Assembly (NCBI GenBank): GCA_025355745.1
Contig: JANXZA010000219.1
Span: 1 to 32,707 of the forward strand
Origin: Rhizobacter sp.
GTDB taxonomy: Bacteria > Pseudomonadota > Gammaproteobacteria > Burkholderiales > Burkholderiaceae_C
DNA: 32,707 nucleotides
Direction of reading: 5' to 3'
Shown: positions 7,356 to 15,588 of the stretch, in pieces
Numbering within the stretch: position 1 is the first letter of the stretch
Layout of the letters: each line of letters opens with the position of its first letter
Notes under the pieces: model-generated
What the model saw: only the letters and a program-made list of their open reading frames with translations
Database searches by the model: none
Told to the model about the DNA's origin: nothing
Program-made: the position numbers and the translations under genes

Positions 7356-8429
7356 ATGGCAAGTGTCACCATCCAGCAAGTGAAGAAGAACTTCGGCGAC
7401 ACGCCGATTCTTCATGGCGTGGACATCGACATTCAAGACGGCTCGTTCACCGTGCTGGTCGGGCCGTCGGGCTGCGGCAAGAGCACCTTGCTGCGCATGA
7501 TCGCCGGGCTGGAGCAGATCAGCGGCGGTGAAATCCGCATCGGCGCGCGCCGCGTCAACGAACTGCAGCCGAAGGAACGCGACATCGCGATGGTGTTCCA
7601 GAACTACGCTTTGTACCCCCACATGACGGTGCGCGAGAACATGGCGTTCTCGCTCGCGCTGGCCAAGCAGAGCAAGGCCGAGATCGAGACCAAGGTCGGC
7701 CGCGCCGCCGAAATTCTGGCGCTGATGCCGCTGCTCGACCGTTACCCGCGCCAGCTCTCGGGCGGCCAGCGGCAGCGCGTCGCGATGGGCCGCGCGATCG
7801 TGCGCGACCCGCAGGTGTTCCTGTTCGACGAGCCGCTCTCGAACCTCGACGCCAAGCTGCGCGTGGCGATGCGCAGCGAGATCAAGGAACTGCACCAGCG
7901 CCTCAAGACCACCTCGATCTACGTCACCCACGACCAGATCGAAGCCATGACGATGGGCGACAAGATCGTCGTGATGCGCGATGGCCGGATCGAGCAGACC
8001 GGCAGCCCGCTCGACCTCTACGACCACCCGGCGAACCAGTTTGTCGCCGGCTTCATCGGCTCGCCGGCGATGAACTTCCTGCCCGGCACCTTGCGCCGCA
8101 GCGCCGACGCCGCGCACATCGAACTGCACGACGGCACGCGCCTGGCTGCGCCCGTGCGGTCGGGCGGCGCCGATGGCCAGGCGATCGTCTTCGGCACCCG
8201 ACCCGAGCACCTGACCCTGACCGATGGCGCCGGCATTCCGGCCCGCGTCGTTGTGATGGAGCCGACCGGCATGGACACCTTTGTTGCCTGTCGGCACGAG
8301 GGATCCGACCTGTCGGCGGTGTTCCGCGAGCGCCACGATTTCGCCCCCGGCAGCACCATCCACCTGCTGCCCGACCCGCAGCGCGCGCACCTGTTCGACG
8401 CCGGCTCCGGCCGGCGCCTGGCGGCTTGA
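7356..8429 (+). CDS. Carbohydrate ABC transporter ATP-binding protein (UgpC/MsmK/MalK type)
   Basis: This 357-residue ATPase has Walker [10 protein letters not shown] (36-44), a Q-loop [10 protein letters not shown], signature LSGGQ (134-138), Walker B FLFDEP (155-160), a switch His in [13 protein letters not shown], and a C-terminal TOBE-like regulatory domain from about residue 240. It would energise the two permeases encoded downstream. The ATG at 7356 is chosen because an AGGA ribosome site lies about 10 bases upstream; the frame is open back to 7251 but that part is not conserved. It is the first gene of a plus-strand operon divergent from the tetronate regulator. CUT1 ATPases can serve several importers, so its partner is inferred from adjacency. 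Confidence 0.95.
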   Translation: MASVTIQQVKKNFGDTPILHGVDIDIQDGSFTVLVGPSGCGKSTLLRMIAGLEQISGGEIRIGARRVNELQPKERDIAMVFQNYALYPHMTVRENMAFSLALAKQSKAEIETKVGRAAEILALMPLLDRYPRQLSGGQRQRVAMGRAIVRDPQVFLFDEPLSNLDAKLRVAMRSEIKELHQRLKTTSIYVTHDQIEAMTMGDKIVVMRDGRIEQTGSPLDLYDHPANQFVAGFIGSPAMNFLPGTLRRSADAAHIELHDGTRLAAPVRSGGADGQAIVFGTRPEHLTLTDGAGIPARVVVMEPTGMDTFVACRHEGSDLSAVFRERHDFAPGSTIHLLPDPQRAHLFDAGSGRRLAA

Positions 8430-8469
8430 TCGTCGCAGGGGTAGACGATGCGCCTTGAATGCAAGAGAC

Positions 8470-8595
8470 AACTCATTCACCGCAGAGGCGCGGAGGCGCA
8501 GAGGCGCAGAGAACGCAGAGTTGCGCAGAGTTGATGCAAACGACTGAATTTCTCTGCGAACCTCTGCGTTCTCTGCACCTCTGCGGTGGTGAGTT
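8470..8595. repeat. Palindromic CGCAGAG-type repeat element
   Basis: The left arm (8470-8530) is built of repeated GGCGCAGAG/AACGCAGAG units starting AACTCA. The right arm (8552-8595) is its imperfect reverse complement, rich in CTCTGCG and ending GAGTT. A loop of about 20 bases separates them, so the transcript could fold into one long hairpin. It fills most of the 265-base gap between the ATPase and binding-protein genes. A related half-copy lies at 15101-15148. This looks like a dispersed non-coding element rather than a gene. Confidence 0.8.
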
Positions 8596-8694
8596 GATCT
8601 TTGAAACGGGCAACGCGTGCCTCTTGAAAACCTCTCTGGCCTGCCTCCGTTTTTCCGCGCCAACACTTGATCGTTCACTGACAGGAGCTACCCG

Positions 8695-10023
8695 ATGAAC
8701 TCATTCAATCGTCGCAAATTTCTCGAAGGTTCTGCCGGCGTCGCCGCGGCGGCCACGGTCGGCAGCGGTGCCGCCGTGTTCGCACCGGCCGTGCACGCGC
8801 AGGCGCTGGCCTTCAAGCCCGAGAAGGACGCCAAGCTGCGCGTGCTGCGCTGGAGCCGCTTCGTGCAGGGCGACATCGACGCCTACATGGTCAACGTCAA
8901 GAAGTTCACCGAGAAGACCGGCATCGAGGTGCGCGTCGACAACGAAGGCTGGGAAGACGTGCGGCCGAAGGCGGCGGTGGCGGCCAACACCGGCGCAGGC
9001 CCTGACATCATCCTGGGCACCAACGACGACGCCAACCTGTACCCCGACAAGCTGCTCGACGTGACCGACCTGTGCACCTACCTCGGCAAAAAGTACGGCG
9101 GCTGGTACCCGGCGACCGAAGCCTACCTGCGCCCCGATGGCAAGAAGTGGATCGGCGTGCCACTCGGCGCTGCCGGGGCGATGCTGGTGTACCGCCAAAG
9201 CCATGTGAAAGCCGCCGGCTTCGACACCTTCCCGAAGGACACGACCGCGTTCATGGCGTTGTTGAAGGCCCTGAAGGAAAAGGGCACGCCGCCGGGTTTC
9301 GCACTCGGCAATGCCACCGGCGACGGCCTGTGGACGAACTGGCTGATCTGGTCGCACGGCGGCAAGCTGGTCGACAAGGACAACAAGGTCGTCATCGACA
9401 GCCCCGAGACACTGAAGGCGCTCGAGTACGCGAAAGAGATGTACGCAACCTTCATCCCCGGCACCTTGTCGTGGCTCGACCCGAACAACAACAAGGCCTT
9501 CCTCGACAGCCAGATCAGCCTGACCAACAACGGCATCTCGATCTACTACGCGACCAAGAACTCGACCGACGAAAAGGTCAGGGCGCTGCGAGACGACATC
9601 TTCCACGCGCCGTACCCGATCGGCCCGGTCGGCGTGCCCACCGAGTCGCACCTGTTCTTCAACCAGATGGTGATGAAGTACACCAAGTACCCGCTGGCCG
9701 CGAAGGAGTTCCTGCGCTTCATGATGGAGCAGGAGCAGTTCGACCCCTGGCTCACGGCGGCCGGCGGCTACATCGCCCCGCCGCTCGACGCCTACGGCAA
9801 GATCGCCGTCTGGACGTCGGACCCGAAGCACACGCCGTACCGCGACGCGGTGAAGAACATGCGCCCGGCGGGCTATGCCGGCAGGCTCGGCTACGCGTCG
9901 GCCGGGGCGGGGGCCGACTTCATCATCGTCAACATGGTGGCCGAAGCAGCGAGCGGCGCGAAGACGCCGAAGGAAGCGGCCGAGCGGGCGCAAAAGCGCG
10001 CCGAGCGGTATTACAAGGTTTGA
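8695..10023 (+). CDS. Extracellular solute-binding protein of a sugar ABC importer, Tat-exported
   Basis: This is a 442-residue family-1 solute-binding protein. The N-terminus NRRKFLEG followed by an alanine-rich hydrophobic stretch and a VHAQA cleavage region is a twin-arginine signal, so the protein is probably exported folded. The mature part begins near FKPEKDAKLRVLRWSRF, a typical lobe-I start. The body is rich in aromatic residues, as expected for carbohydrate binding. Spacing between a TGACAGGAGCTACCCG leader and the ATG gives a strong AGGAG ribosome site. It would capture the substrate and deliver it to the permeases downstream. The ligand cannot be read; context suggests a tetronate, a polyol or an oligomeric precursor. 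Confidence 0.93.
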   Translation: MNSFNRRKFLEGSAGVAAAATVGSGAAVFAPAVHAQALAFKPEKDAKLRVLRWSRFVQGDIDAYMVNVKKFTEKTGIEVRVDNEGWEDVRPKAAVAANTGAGPDIILGTNDDANLYPDKLLDVTDLCTYLGKKYGGWYPATEAYLRPDGKKWIGVPLGAAGAMLVYRQSHVKAAGFDTFPKDTTAFMALLKALKEKGTPPGFALGNATGDGLWTNWLIWSHGGKLVDKDNKVVIDSPETLKALEYAKEMYATFIPGTLSWLDPNNNKAFLDSQISLTNNGISIYYATKNSTDEKVRALRDDIFHAPYPIGPVGVPTESHLFFNQMVMKYTKYPLAAKEFLRFMMEQEQFDPWLTAAGGYIAPPLDAYGKIAVWTSDPKHTPYRDAVKNMRPAGYAGRLGYASAGAGADFIIVNMVAEAASGAKTPKEAAERAQKRAERYYKV

Positions 10024-10053
10024 TATTGCGGACACCTCCGGTGCCTCAATATC
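10022..10053 (+). other. Stem-loop directly after the binding-protein gene
   Basis: GATATTG (10022-10028, overlapping the stop codon) pairs with CAATATC (10047-10053), and inside it CACC (10033-10036) pairs with GGTG (10040-10043) around a TCC loop. There is no U-tract, so it is better read as an mRNA-stabilising hairpin at the 3' end of the binding-protein message than as a full terminator. Confidence 0.6.
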
Positions 10054-10142
10054 TCGCCGCGTTCGAACGTCACGCCGCCTGGACGGCGGGCTTGACGCTC
10101 AACTTGGCGGGGGCTTCGTTACCCTGCCCTCTCCCTCTTGCT

Positions 10143-10163
10143 CCCTCTCCCTCCGGGAGAGGG
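10143..10163. other. Perfect 9-bp hairpin of a CCCTCTCCC-type intergenic repeat
   Basis: CCCTCTCCC (10143-10151) and GGGAGAGGG (10155-10163) are perfect complements around a TCC loop, followed by TTGGGCTGAGGG. It lies 48 bases before the first permease gene. A similar sequence at 19967-20002 follows the dehydratase gene. Such elements are common between genes in high-GC proteobacteria and can act as partial terminators or message stabilisers. Confidence 0.65.
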
Positions 10164-10211
10164 TTGGGCTGAGGGCCGCCCGCGCACCAAACTTCTCACA
10201 AGCAACCCCCC

Positions 10212-11114
10212 ATGCTTGAAAAACTCCAGAACAGCCGCAACGCTCTCGGCCTGATCTTCATGCTGCCGGCGGCGGTGCTGCTGCTGCTGTTCCTGACCTA
10301 TCCGCTCGGTCTGGGCGTCTGGCTCGGCTTCACCGACGCCAAGGTCGGCCGCCCTGGCGAGTGGATCGGCCTGGAGAACTACGCCTACCTCGTCACCGAC
10401 AGCGTGACCCAGCTCGCGCTCTTCAACACCCTTTTCTACACCACCATCGCCAGCGTGCTGAAGTTCTTTCTCGGTCTGTGGCTGGCGCTGCTGCTGAACA
10501 AGAACCTGCGCTTCAAAACCTTCTTCCGCGCCGTCATCCTGCTGCCCTACATCGTGCCGACGGCGCTCTCGGCCATCGCGTTCTGGTGGCTGTTCGACTC
10601 GCAGTTCTCGGTCATCAGCTGGGTGCTGCTGAAGCTGGGCGTGATCGACACCTACATCGACTTCCTCGGCAGCCCCTGGAACGCGCGCTTCTCGGTGATC
10701 GCGGCCAACGTGTGGCGCGGCGTGCCTTTCGTCGCGATCACCTTGCTGGCCGGTTTGCAGACCATCTCGCCCTCCTACTACGAGGCATCAGCCATCGACG
10801 GGGCCACGCCCTGGCAGCAGTTTCGCCATGTCACCCTGCCGCTGCTCACGCCCATCATCGCGGTCGTGATGACGTTCTCGGTGCTGTTCACCTTCACCGA
10901 CTTCCAGCTGATCTACGTCATCACCCGCGGCGGGCCGCTGAACGCCACCCACCTGATGGCCACGCTGTCGTTTCAGCGCGCGATCTCGGGTGGTGCGCTC
11001 GGCGAAGGCGCGGCCATATCGATTGCGATGGTGCCGTTCCTGCTGGCCGCCATCATGTTCAGCTACTTCGGCCTGCAGCGCCGTGCATGGCAACAGGGCG
11101 GGGCCGACAAATGA
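10212..11114 (+). CDS. Sugar ABC transporter permease (MalF/UgpA type)
   Basis: This 300-residue inner-membrane protein has about six membrane segments; the first (LGLIFMLPAAVLLLLFLTYPLG) begins near residue 13. The cytoplasmic EAA loop is clear as YYEASAIDGATPWQQF followed by RHVTLPLL, the site that contacts the ATPase. It pairs with the next gene to form the CUT1-type transmembrane channel. The gap of 188 bases from the binding-protein gene holds two hairpins, a common way to keep permease levels below binding-protein levels. Confidence 0.93.
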   Translation: MLEKLQNSRNALGLIFMLPAAVLLLLFLTYPLGLGVWLGFTDAKVGRPGEWIGLENYAYLVTDSVTQLALFNTLFYTTIASVLKFFLGLWLALLLNKNLRFKTFFRAVILLPYIVPTALSAIAFWWLFDSQFSVISWVLLKLGVIDTYIDFLGSPWNARFSVIAANVWRGVPFVAITLLAGLQTISPSYYEASAIDGATPWQQFRHVTLPLLTPIIAVVMTFSVLFTFTDFQLIYVITRGGPLNATHLMATLSFQRAISGGALGEGAAISIAMVPFLLAAIMFSYFGLQRRAWQQGGADK

Positions 11115-11124
11115 TGGCAAAACC

Positions 11125-12000
11125 ATGAGCACCGACAAGTCAGCCGACACCGTCGGCATGAGCTTCCTCGATTCGACGCCGCGCAAGCTCGTCACCGTCT
11201 ACCTGCCGCTGTGCATCTTCCTGTTCGTGCTGTTGTTCCCGTTCTACTGGATGGGCGTAACCACCTTCAAGCCGAACAACGAGCTGTTGTCGCGCGACGG
11301 GAACCCGTTCTGGATCATCGCGCCCACCCTTGCGCACGTGAAGAAGCTGCTGTTCAACACCGCCTATCCGCAGTGGATGTGGAACACCGTGGTCGTGTCG
11401 GTGGTCTCCACCTTCTTCTCGCTCGCGGCCTCGGTGCTGGCGGCGTATGCGATCGAGCGGCTGCGCTTTTCGGGCGCCAAGCATGTGGGTCTCGGCATCT
11501 TCCTCGCCTACCTGGTGCCGCCGTCGATCCTGTTCATACCGCTCGCCTCGGTGGTGTTCCAGCTCGGCCTGTTCGACACTCGCCTGGCGCTGATCCTGAC
11601 CTACCCGACCTTCCTGATCCCGTTCTGCACCTGGCTGCTGATGGGCTACTTCCGCTCGATCCCGTTCGAGCTCGAAGAGTGCGCGCTGATCGACGGCGCG
11701 AACCGCTGGCAGATCCTGGTCAAGATCGTGCTGCCGCTGGCGGTGCCGGGCCTCATCTCGGCTGGCATCTTCGCCTTCACCCTGTCGTGGAACGAGTTCA
11801 TCTACGCGCTGACCTTCGTCTCGTCGTCCGAGATCAAGACTTTGCCGGTGGGCGTGGTCACCGAACTCGTCGAGGGCGATGTGTACCACTGGGGGTCGCT
11901 GATGGCCGGAGCGCTATTCGGTTCGCTGCCGGTGGCGTTCATCTACTCGTTCTTCGTCGAATATTACGTGTCGGGCATGACGGGATCGGTGAAGGAGTGA
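11125..12000 (+). CDS. Sugar ABC transporter permease (MalG/UgpE type)
   Basis: This is a 291-residue second permease with about six membrane segments, the first at LPLCIFLFVLLFPFYWMGV. The EAA loop ELEECALIDGANRWQIL followed by VKIVLPLAVPG is of the MalG class, and the C-terminus (FVEYYVSGMTGSVKE) is typical of MalG relatives. The ATG at 11125 lies 10 bases after the first permease stop; the frame is open back to 10990 only as overlap with that gene. No strong ribosome site is seen, so translational coupling is likely. It is the last gene of the importer operon and ends 45 bases before a convergent gene. Confidence 0.92.
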   Translation: MSTDKSADTVGMSFLDSTPRKLVTVYLPLCIFLFVLLFPFYWMGVTTFKPNNELLSRDGNPFWIIAPTLAHVKKLLFNTAYPQWMWNTVVVSVVSTFFSLAASVLAAYAIERLRFSGAKHVGLGIFLAYLVPPSILFIPLASVVFQLGLFDTRLALILTYPTFLIPFCTWLLMGYFRSIPFELEECALIDGANRWQILVKIVLPLAVPGLISAGIFAFTLSWNEFIYALTFVSSSEIKTLPVGVVTELVEGDVYHWGSLMAGALFGSLPVAFIYSFFVEYYVSGMTGSVKE

Positions 12001-12045
12001 CCCGGCGTTGAGCGTCCTGGAAGGAGGCCAGCGGGTGAGCAAAGC

Positions 12046-13197
12046 TCAGGCTCGCAGCAGCTGCGCGATCTCGCGCCGCGGCGACGGGCCCGCTTCGACC
12101 TTGCCGTAGCCGATGCGCGCGAGCATCTGCACGGTGGTCGTCGCAGCGTCGATGCCCAGCACCAAGCGCAGCGCATCAAGTTGCGGGCTGACTTCGGGGT
12201 ACTCCTGCAGCGCCTGCGAAAGCGGATGCATGTCGACCCCGGCGGCAGTGGCCTGCAATTGGGCGCGCACATAGGCTCGGCCGCTGTCGAGCTGGGCGGT
12301 GCGCGAGTTGACGCGCGAGGCGATCCAGAAATAGCCGGTGCCGGTCTCGAACGCCGACCAGCGGTCCATCGTCTGCCGGTAGTTGGAACTGCCGCGCTGC
12401 GGCACTTCATACCGATCGAAGGCGCCGACGGCCGACATCAGTCTTGCCGCAGTGCCCATCAACGGGATGCCGTCGCGGTGCTGCTCGATCTCGGTCGGCC
12501 CGATGCGCATCAGCCGGGCCGATTCCAGGTAGGTGCGCGGCGTCAGGATCTCGGTCTCGAACGCATCGCGGGTGATTTTTCGCAGCGCCGTCAGCGCCGG
12601 TGCTGCAGTGATGGTTGCGGCCAGCAAGCCGCGCTCGGCCGCCGTCGTCTGCAGGCTTTGCAAGAGGGCGGCCGGTAATGCGCGGGCGTTGTCGTAAGCC
12701 TCCTTGTGGGTGCGGCGGCGGCGTATCTGCTCGAACAGCGGGTCGCGCGTCAGCGACGCATCGGCCTCGACGACAAGCCGCGCCACCGCGCGCCCGCCGG
12801 GCAGTTCGCGCGGGCCGGGTTCACCGTCGGGAAACAGCTTCACCTGCACCCGATGCCCGCGCTTGGCCGCCGCCATCACAGCCAGTTCGATGAAGGCGCC
12901 GCAGCCGATCAGGATCTGCCGGCCGAACGGGTCGGTCTGCGGCAACAGGCGCTCGGAGTCGCACACCAGCGTGATCTCGCCGCAGCGCCGCACATCGGCG
13001 ATCCACGGTTGCCGGTTGTGCGGGTTGGGTGCCAGCAGGGCGTGCGCCAGCATCCAGGAACGCGCGTCTGCCGCTTCGCCGGGCGCCTGCCAGGCACGCA
13101 CGGCAGCGGCAGGGTACGCCGCCGAGCACCCCGTCAGCGGTGCGGCGACGAGCACCGCGCCGCCGCCGACGAGTCGGATGAAGCGGCGGCGTGGCAT
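12046..13197 (-). CDS. Tat/lipoprotein-type nitroreductase-family protein (Acg-like)
   Basis: This 383-residue protein starts with RRRFIRLVGGGAVLVAAPLTGC, which combines a twin-arginine motif and a lipobox (LTGC, Cys24), so it is probably an exported lipoprotein. The NPHNRQPW segment near residue 60, the RRRTHKEAYD segment and the C-terminal PLSQALQEYP region resemble the FMN-binding nitroreductase fold of Acg-like proteins, which carry two degenerate nitroreductase halves. Substrate and redox partner are unknown. It is co-directional with, and 143 bases downstream of, the LysR gene, which may control it. Family assignment is fair; no specific function is claimed. Confidence 0.75.
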   Translation of the reverse strand: MPRRRFIRLVGGGAVLVAAPLTGCSAAYPAAAVRAWQAPGEAADARSWMLAHALLAPNPHNRQPWIADVRRCGEITLVCDSERLLPQTDPFGRQILIGCGAFIELAVMAAAKRGHRVQVKLFPDGEPGPRELPGGRAVARLVVEADASLTRDPLFEQIRRRRTHKEAYDNARALPAALLQSLQTTAAERGLLAATITAAPALTALRKITRDAFETEILTPRTYLESARLMRIGPTEIEQHRDGIPLMGTAARLMSAVGAFDRYEVPQRGSSNYRQTMDRWSAFETGTGYFWIASRVNSRTAQLDSGRAYVRAQLQATAAGVDMHPLSQALQEYPEVSPQLDALRLVLGIDAATTTVQMLARIGYGKVEAGPSPRREIAQLLRA

Positions 13198-13300
13198 TGA
13201 GTCTTGGGTGAAGTGGTGGTTTATGCGGGGTACCTGAGGAGCGTGGCATTGAACTGTCTCAGTTGACAGCCGGCCTGCCTATCCCCGGCCGCGCATCCCA

Positions 13301-13320
13301 GCCATGCAGATTTGCATGGC
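13301..13320. promoter_or_regulatory. Perfect 8-bp inverted repeat, candidate LysR box or hairpin
   Basis: GCCATGCA (13301-13308) and TGCATGGC (13313-13320) are perfect complements with a 4-base spacer. The core ATGC-N6-GCAT has the shape of a LysR-type binding box. It lies between the LysR stop and the nitroreductase start, about 104 bases upstream of the latter. It could instead be a transcript hairpin ending the LysR message; there is no U-tract. Confidence 0.45.
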
Positions 13321-13340
13321 ACCGCCGGTGCCAGCGGAGT

Positions 13341-14246
13341 TCAGTCCACCTGTGCCAAGGCGCGCGGCAAGGCGTCGGCAAGAAAGTCGTAGACCCGTCT
13401 GACGACCTTGCTCGACCTGATTTCCCGGTGCACCGCCAACCAGCAGGGCAGGGGCGGAATCGCCAGCTGCGGCAGCACGCGCTGCACGCCGGGCCAGTGG
13501 CGTGCGTTGTAGTGCGCGACGAAGCCGATGCCGGCGCCGCGTGCGATCAGCATGCCGTAGGCCACCGAGTCGTCGGTTCGGAACGCGAAGTTCTCGCGTG
13601 TGAAAGGCAGGCCCCGTGCCGCGAAGCCGCGTTCGAGCAAGTCATCGGTGGCGTAGCCGATCAAGGTGTGGCGGGCCAGCTCGGCGGGCTCGCGCGGCAC
13701 GCCTTCGCGCAGCAGGTAGGTTTCGTGGGCGTAGGCGCCGATGTGCACATCGCCGAGCTTGCGCGCCACCAGCGAGGTCTGCTCGGGCCGGACCATGCGC
13801 ACTGCGATGTCGGCCTCGCGGCGCAGCAGGTTCGAAAGCTGGTCGCTGGCGATCAGCTCAAGCTGGATCCCTGGTTCCTGGCGGTGCAATTCGGCCATCA
13901 GGGGCGGCAGCAGGTAGGCGGCGGCGACCATGCTGGTGGTGATGCGCACCGTGCCGGCGGCCTGGTTGCGGCGGCCGGCCAGGGTGCGCGCCAGTGAGTC
14001 GGCACCGAGCGCCATCTGGCGCGCGGCATCGGCGATCGCCAGCGCGGCGGGAGTGGGCGAAACACCCCGGCCGGTGCGATCGAACAGCGGTGTGCGCAGC
14101 TGCACTTCCAGCTCGGCGATGTGGCGGCTGAGGGTCGGCTGCTGAGCGCCCAGGTTGCGCGCCGCCGCCGTCAGGCTGCCCGCGTCCAGCACGGCCAGGA
14201 AGGTCTTCATCAGCGCCCAGTCGAATCGGTCGGGGTGGGTTGCCAT
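13341..14246 (-). CDS. LysR-family transcriptional regulator
   Basis: This 301-residue regulator has an N-terminal winged helix-turn-helix (about residues 10-68: FLAVLDAGSLTAAARNL, QQPTLSRHIAELE, TPLFDR, GVSPTP) followed by a periplasmic-binding-protein-like effector domain from about residue 95. Length and layout are standard. It lies upstream of the nitroreductase-like lipoprotein on the same strand, with a candidate LysR box between them. The effector is unknown. LysR genes are often divergent from their target; here the only divergent neighbours are distant, so the downstream gene is the better candidate. Confidence 0.92.
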   Translation of the reverse strand: MATHPDRFDWALMKTFLAVLDAGSLTAAARNLGAQQPTLSRHIAELEVQLRTPLFDRTGRGVSPTPAALAIADAARQMALGADSLARTLAGRRNQAAGTVRITTSMVAAAYLLPPLMAELHRQEPGIQLELIASDQLSNLLRREADIAVRMVRPEQTSLVARKLGDVHIGAYAHETYLLREGVPREPAELARHTLIGYATDDLLERGFAARGLPFTRENFAFRTDDSVAYGMLIARGAGIGFVAHYNARHWPGVQRVLPQLAIPPLPCWLAVHREIRSSKVVRRVYDFLADALPRALAQVD

Positions 14247-14305
14247 GCAGGAGTGTATGGCTCAGCGCCGAGCCACATCCGCGAGCCGCATCGGCGATGG
14301 CGTGC

Positions 14306-15058
14306 TCAACGCTTCAAGCGCGCCTTTAACCGCGGCGCCGGCAGCCCCAGCGACGGCAGCTTGCGGCGCGTCGTCAGCACCGCTTCGATGTCGTCGTTGG
14401 CGCCGTCGATCAGCACGATGATGGCGCGCTCGGCCTTCTGCGGCGAGCGCGCGATGACGGCATCCAGCACCGCGCGGTGCAGCGGCAGCGACTGTGCCGG
14501 CCCGTCGGGCTTCGAGGTCGAGATCTCGAAGCTGGTGCGCAGCAGCGCGCCGAGCGCCTTGCTCATCTGCGCGACCATGCGGTTGTGACAGGCGCGCAGC
14601 AGGCCCTGGTGAAAGCGCAAGTCGCTGCTGACGTAGTCGCCGCCTTCCTCGATCGACAGCTTCATGCCGGCATACGCGGCTTCGATCTCGGCGATGTCGT
14701 GCGCGGTAGCGCGTTCGGCGGCGAGCCGCACCGCTGCCGGTTCGACCAGGCGGCGCAGTTCCTGCAAGTCGCGCAGGAATTCGCGCGACAAACCGGCGCG
14801 CGATTGCCAGGCCACCACATCGGGGTCGAACCAGTTCCACTGCGCTTCGGCGAGCACGCGCGTGCCGAGCTTCGGGCCGGTAACGAGCAGGCCCTTCGCG
14901 ATCAGCGACTTGACCGCTTCGCGCACCACCGTTCGGCTCACGCCGAGTTCTTCGCACAACATCGGCTCGGGCGGCAGCGAACTGCCCACGGGGTAGCGGC
15001 CGGTGACGATGGCCTCGCCGAGCAGATCGACGGTGCAGCCGTGGACGTTCTTGATCAT
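14306..15058 (-). CDS. FadR-type GntR-family transcriptional regulator
   Basis: This 250-residue regulator has an N-terminal winged helix (VDLLGEAIVTGRYPVGSSLP...LGVSRTVVREAVKSL...GTRV) and an FCD domain with the metal-site pattern DLRFHQGLL, HRAVLDAVI. The N-terminus IKNVHGCTVDLLGEAIVTGRY resembles regulators of gluconate and other sugar-acid genes. The ATG at 15058 is chosen over a TTG at 15097 that would extend into non-conserved sequence. It follows the cupin-idnO-gluconokinase genes on the same strand and probably represses them and the divergent dehydratase, with a sugar acid as effector. A candidate palindrome lies at 18072-18080. Confidence 0.9.
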   Translation of the reverse strand: MIKNVHGCTVDLLGEAIVTGRYPVGSSLPPEPMLCEELGVSRTVVREAVKSLIAKGLLVTGPKLGTRVLAEAQWNWFDPDVVAWQSRAGLSREFLRDLQELRRLVEPAAVRLAAERATAHDIAEIEAAYAGMKLSIEEGGDYVSSDLRFHQGLLRACHNRMVAQMSKALGALLRTSFEISTSKPDGPAQSLPLHRAVLDAVIARSPQKAERAIIVLIDGANDDIEAVLTTRRKLPSLGLPAPRLKARLKR

Positions 15059-15100
15059 CGGTGGGTGTGTCGATGACTTGTCGTGGGTCGAGCCCAAGCC

Positions 15101-15148
15101 AACTCACGCACCGCCGAGGCGCAGAGAACGCACAGGGGCGCAGAGAAC
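15101..15148. repeat. Half-copy of the CGCAGAG repeat element
   Basis: Starting AACTCACGCACCG and followed by GAGGCGCAGAGAACGCA and GGGGCGCAGAGAAC, this matches the left arm of the element at 8470-8595. The complementary right arm is missing. It occupies the 126-base gap between the cupin gene and the GntR regulator, where nothing else is evident. Confidence 0.7.
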
Positions 15149-15184
15149 TTCAACTTGGCAGTTCTGGTGGGCGTCATGGGTGTT

Positions 15185-15577
15185 TCAGCCGCGCACGAAC
15201 AGGGTGACCAGCGGCGCGTCGCCGACCTGGCGGCTCCAGTGGCCGTGCACGCCGGCATCGAACATGGCGCCAGCAGGGACGGTGTCGGCCGAGTAGAAGT
15301 GCTGGCCGGCCGCGAACAAGCGCGCCGCGCCGCCGTGCAGGCCGATCTCCATCTGCCCGCTCAGGATGAAGACCCACTGCGGCGTGATCGTGCAGTGGAA
15401 GCTGCTGCGAAAGCCGACCGGGCTGTGGCGCAACTGAAAGCCGGCGCTGGGCATCAGGCCCGAGAGCATCGAACTCGGCGTGCCCTCGTTCAAGGTGATG
15501 GCGTCTTCGCGAAAGCGGGCGCGACCATCGGTGTCGGTGAACAAGGTCACCCGGGTGAATTCGGCGGCAGTGTTCAA
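15185..15577 (-). CDS. Cupin-domain protein in sugar-acid cluster
   Basis: This 130-residue single-domain beta-barrel protein has a central cupin-like segment (SSFHCTITPQWVFILSGQMEIGLHGG followed by LFAAGQHFYSADTVPAG). The start is uncertain: the frame has no ATG in the right place, and a TTG at 15577, 11 bases after the idnO stop, gives a sensible N-terminus. Metal-binding residues are sparse compared with enzymatic cupins, so a binding or accessory role is possible. It lies in one transcription unit with idnO and gluconokinase. No specific reaction is claimed. Confidence 0.75.
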   Translation of the reverse strand: MNTAAEFTRVTLFTDTDGRARFREDAITLNEGTPSSMLSGLMPSAGFQLRHSPVGFRSSFHCTITPQWVFILSGQMEIGLHGGAARLFAAGQHFYSADTVPAGAMFDAGVHGHWSRQVGDAPLVTLFVRG

Positions 15578-15588
15578 TGGTGGGTCTT

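Noticed and set aside
8470-8595. Possible CRISPR array from the repeated GCAGAG units
   Set aside because: The units are short, irregular and arranged as one inverted repeat, with no spacers of constant length and no cas genes.
11111-11128. Five-codon mini-frame overlapping the second permease start (and a similar one at 3273-3290 before otnC)
   Set aside because: Each ends in ATGA overlapping the real start, but they are too short to tell from chance and have no clear ribosome site.
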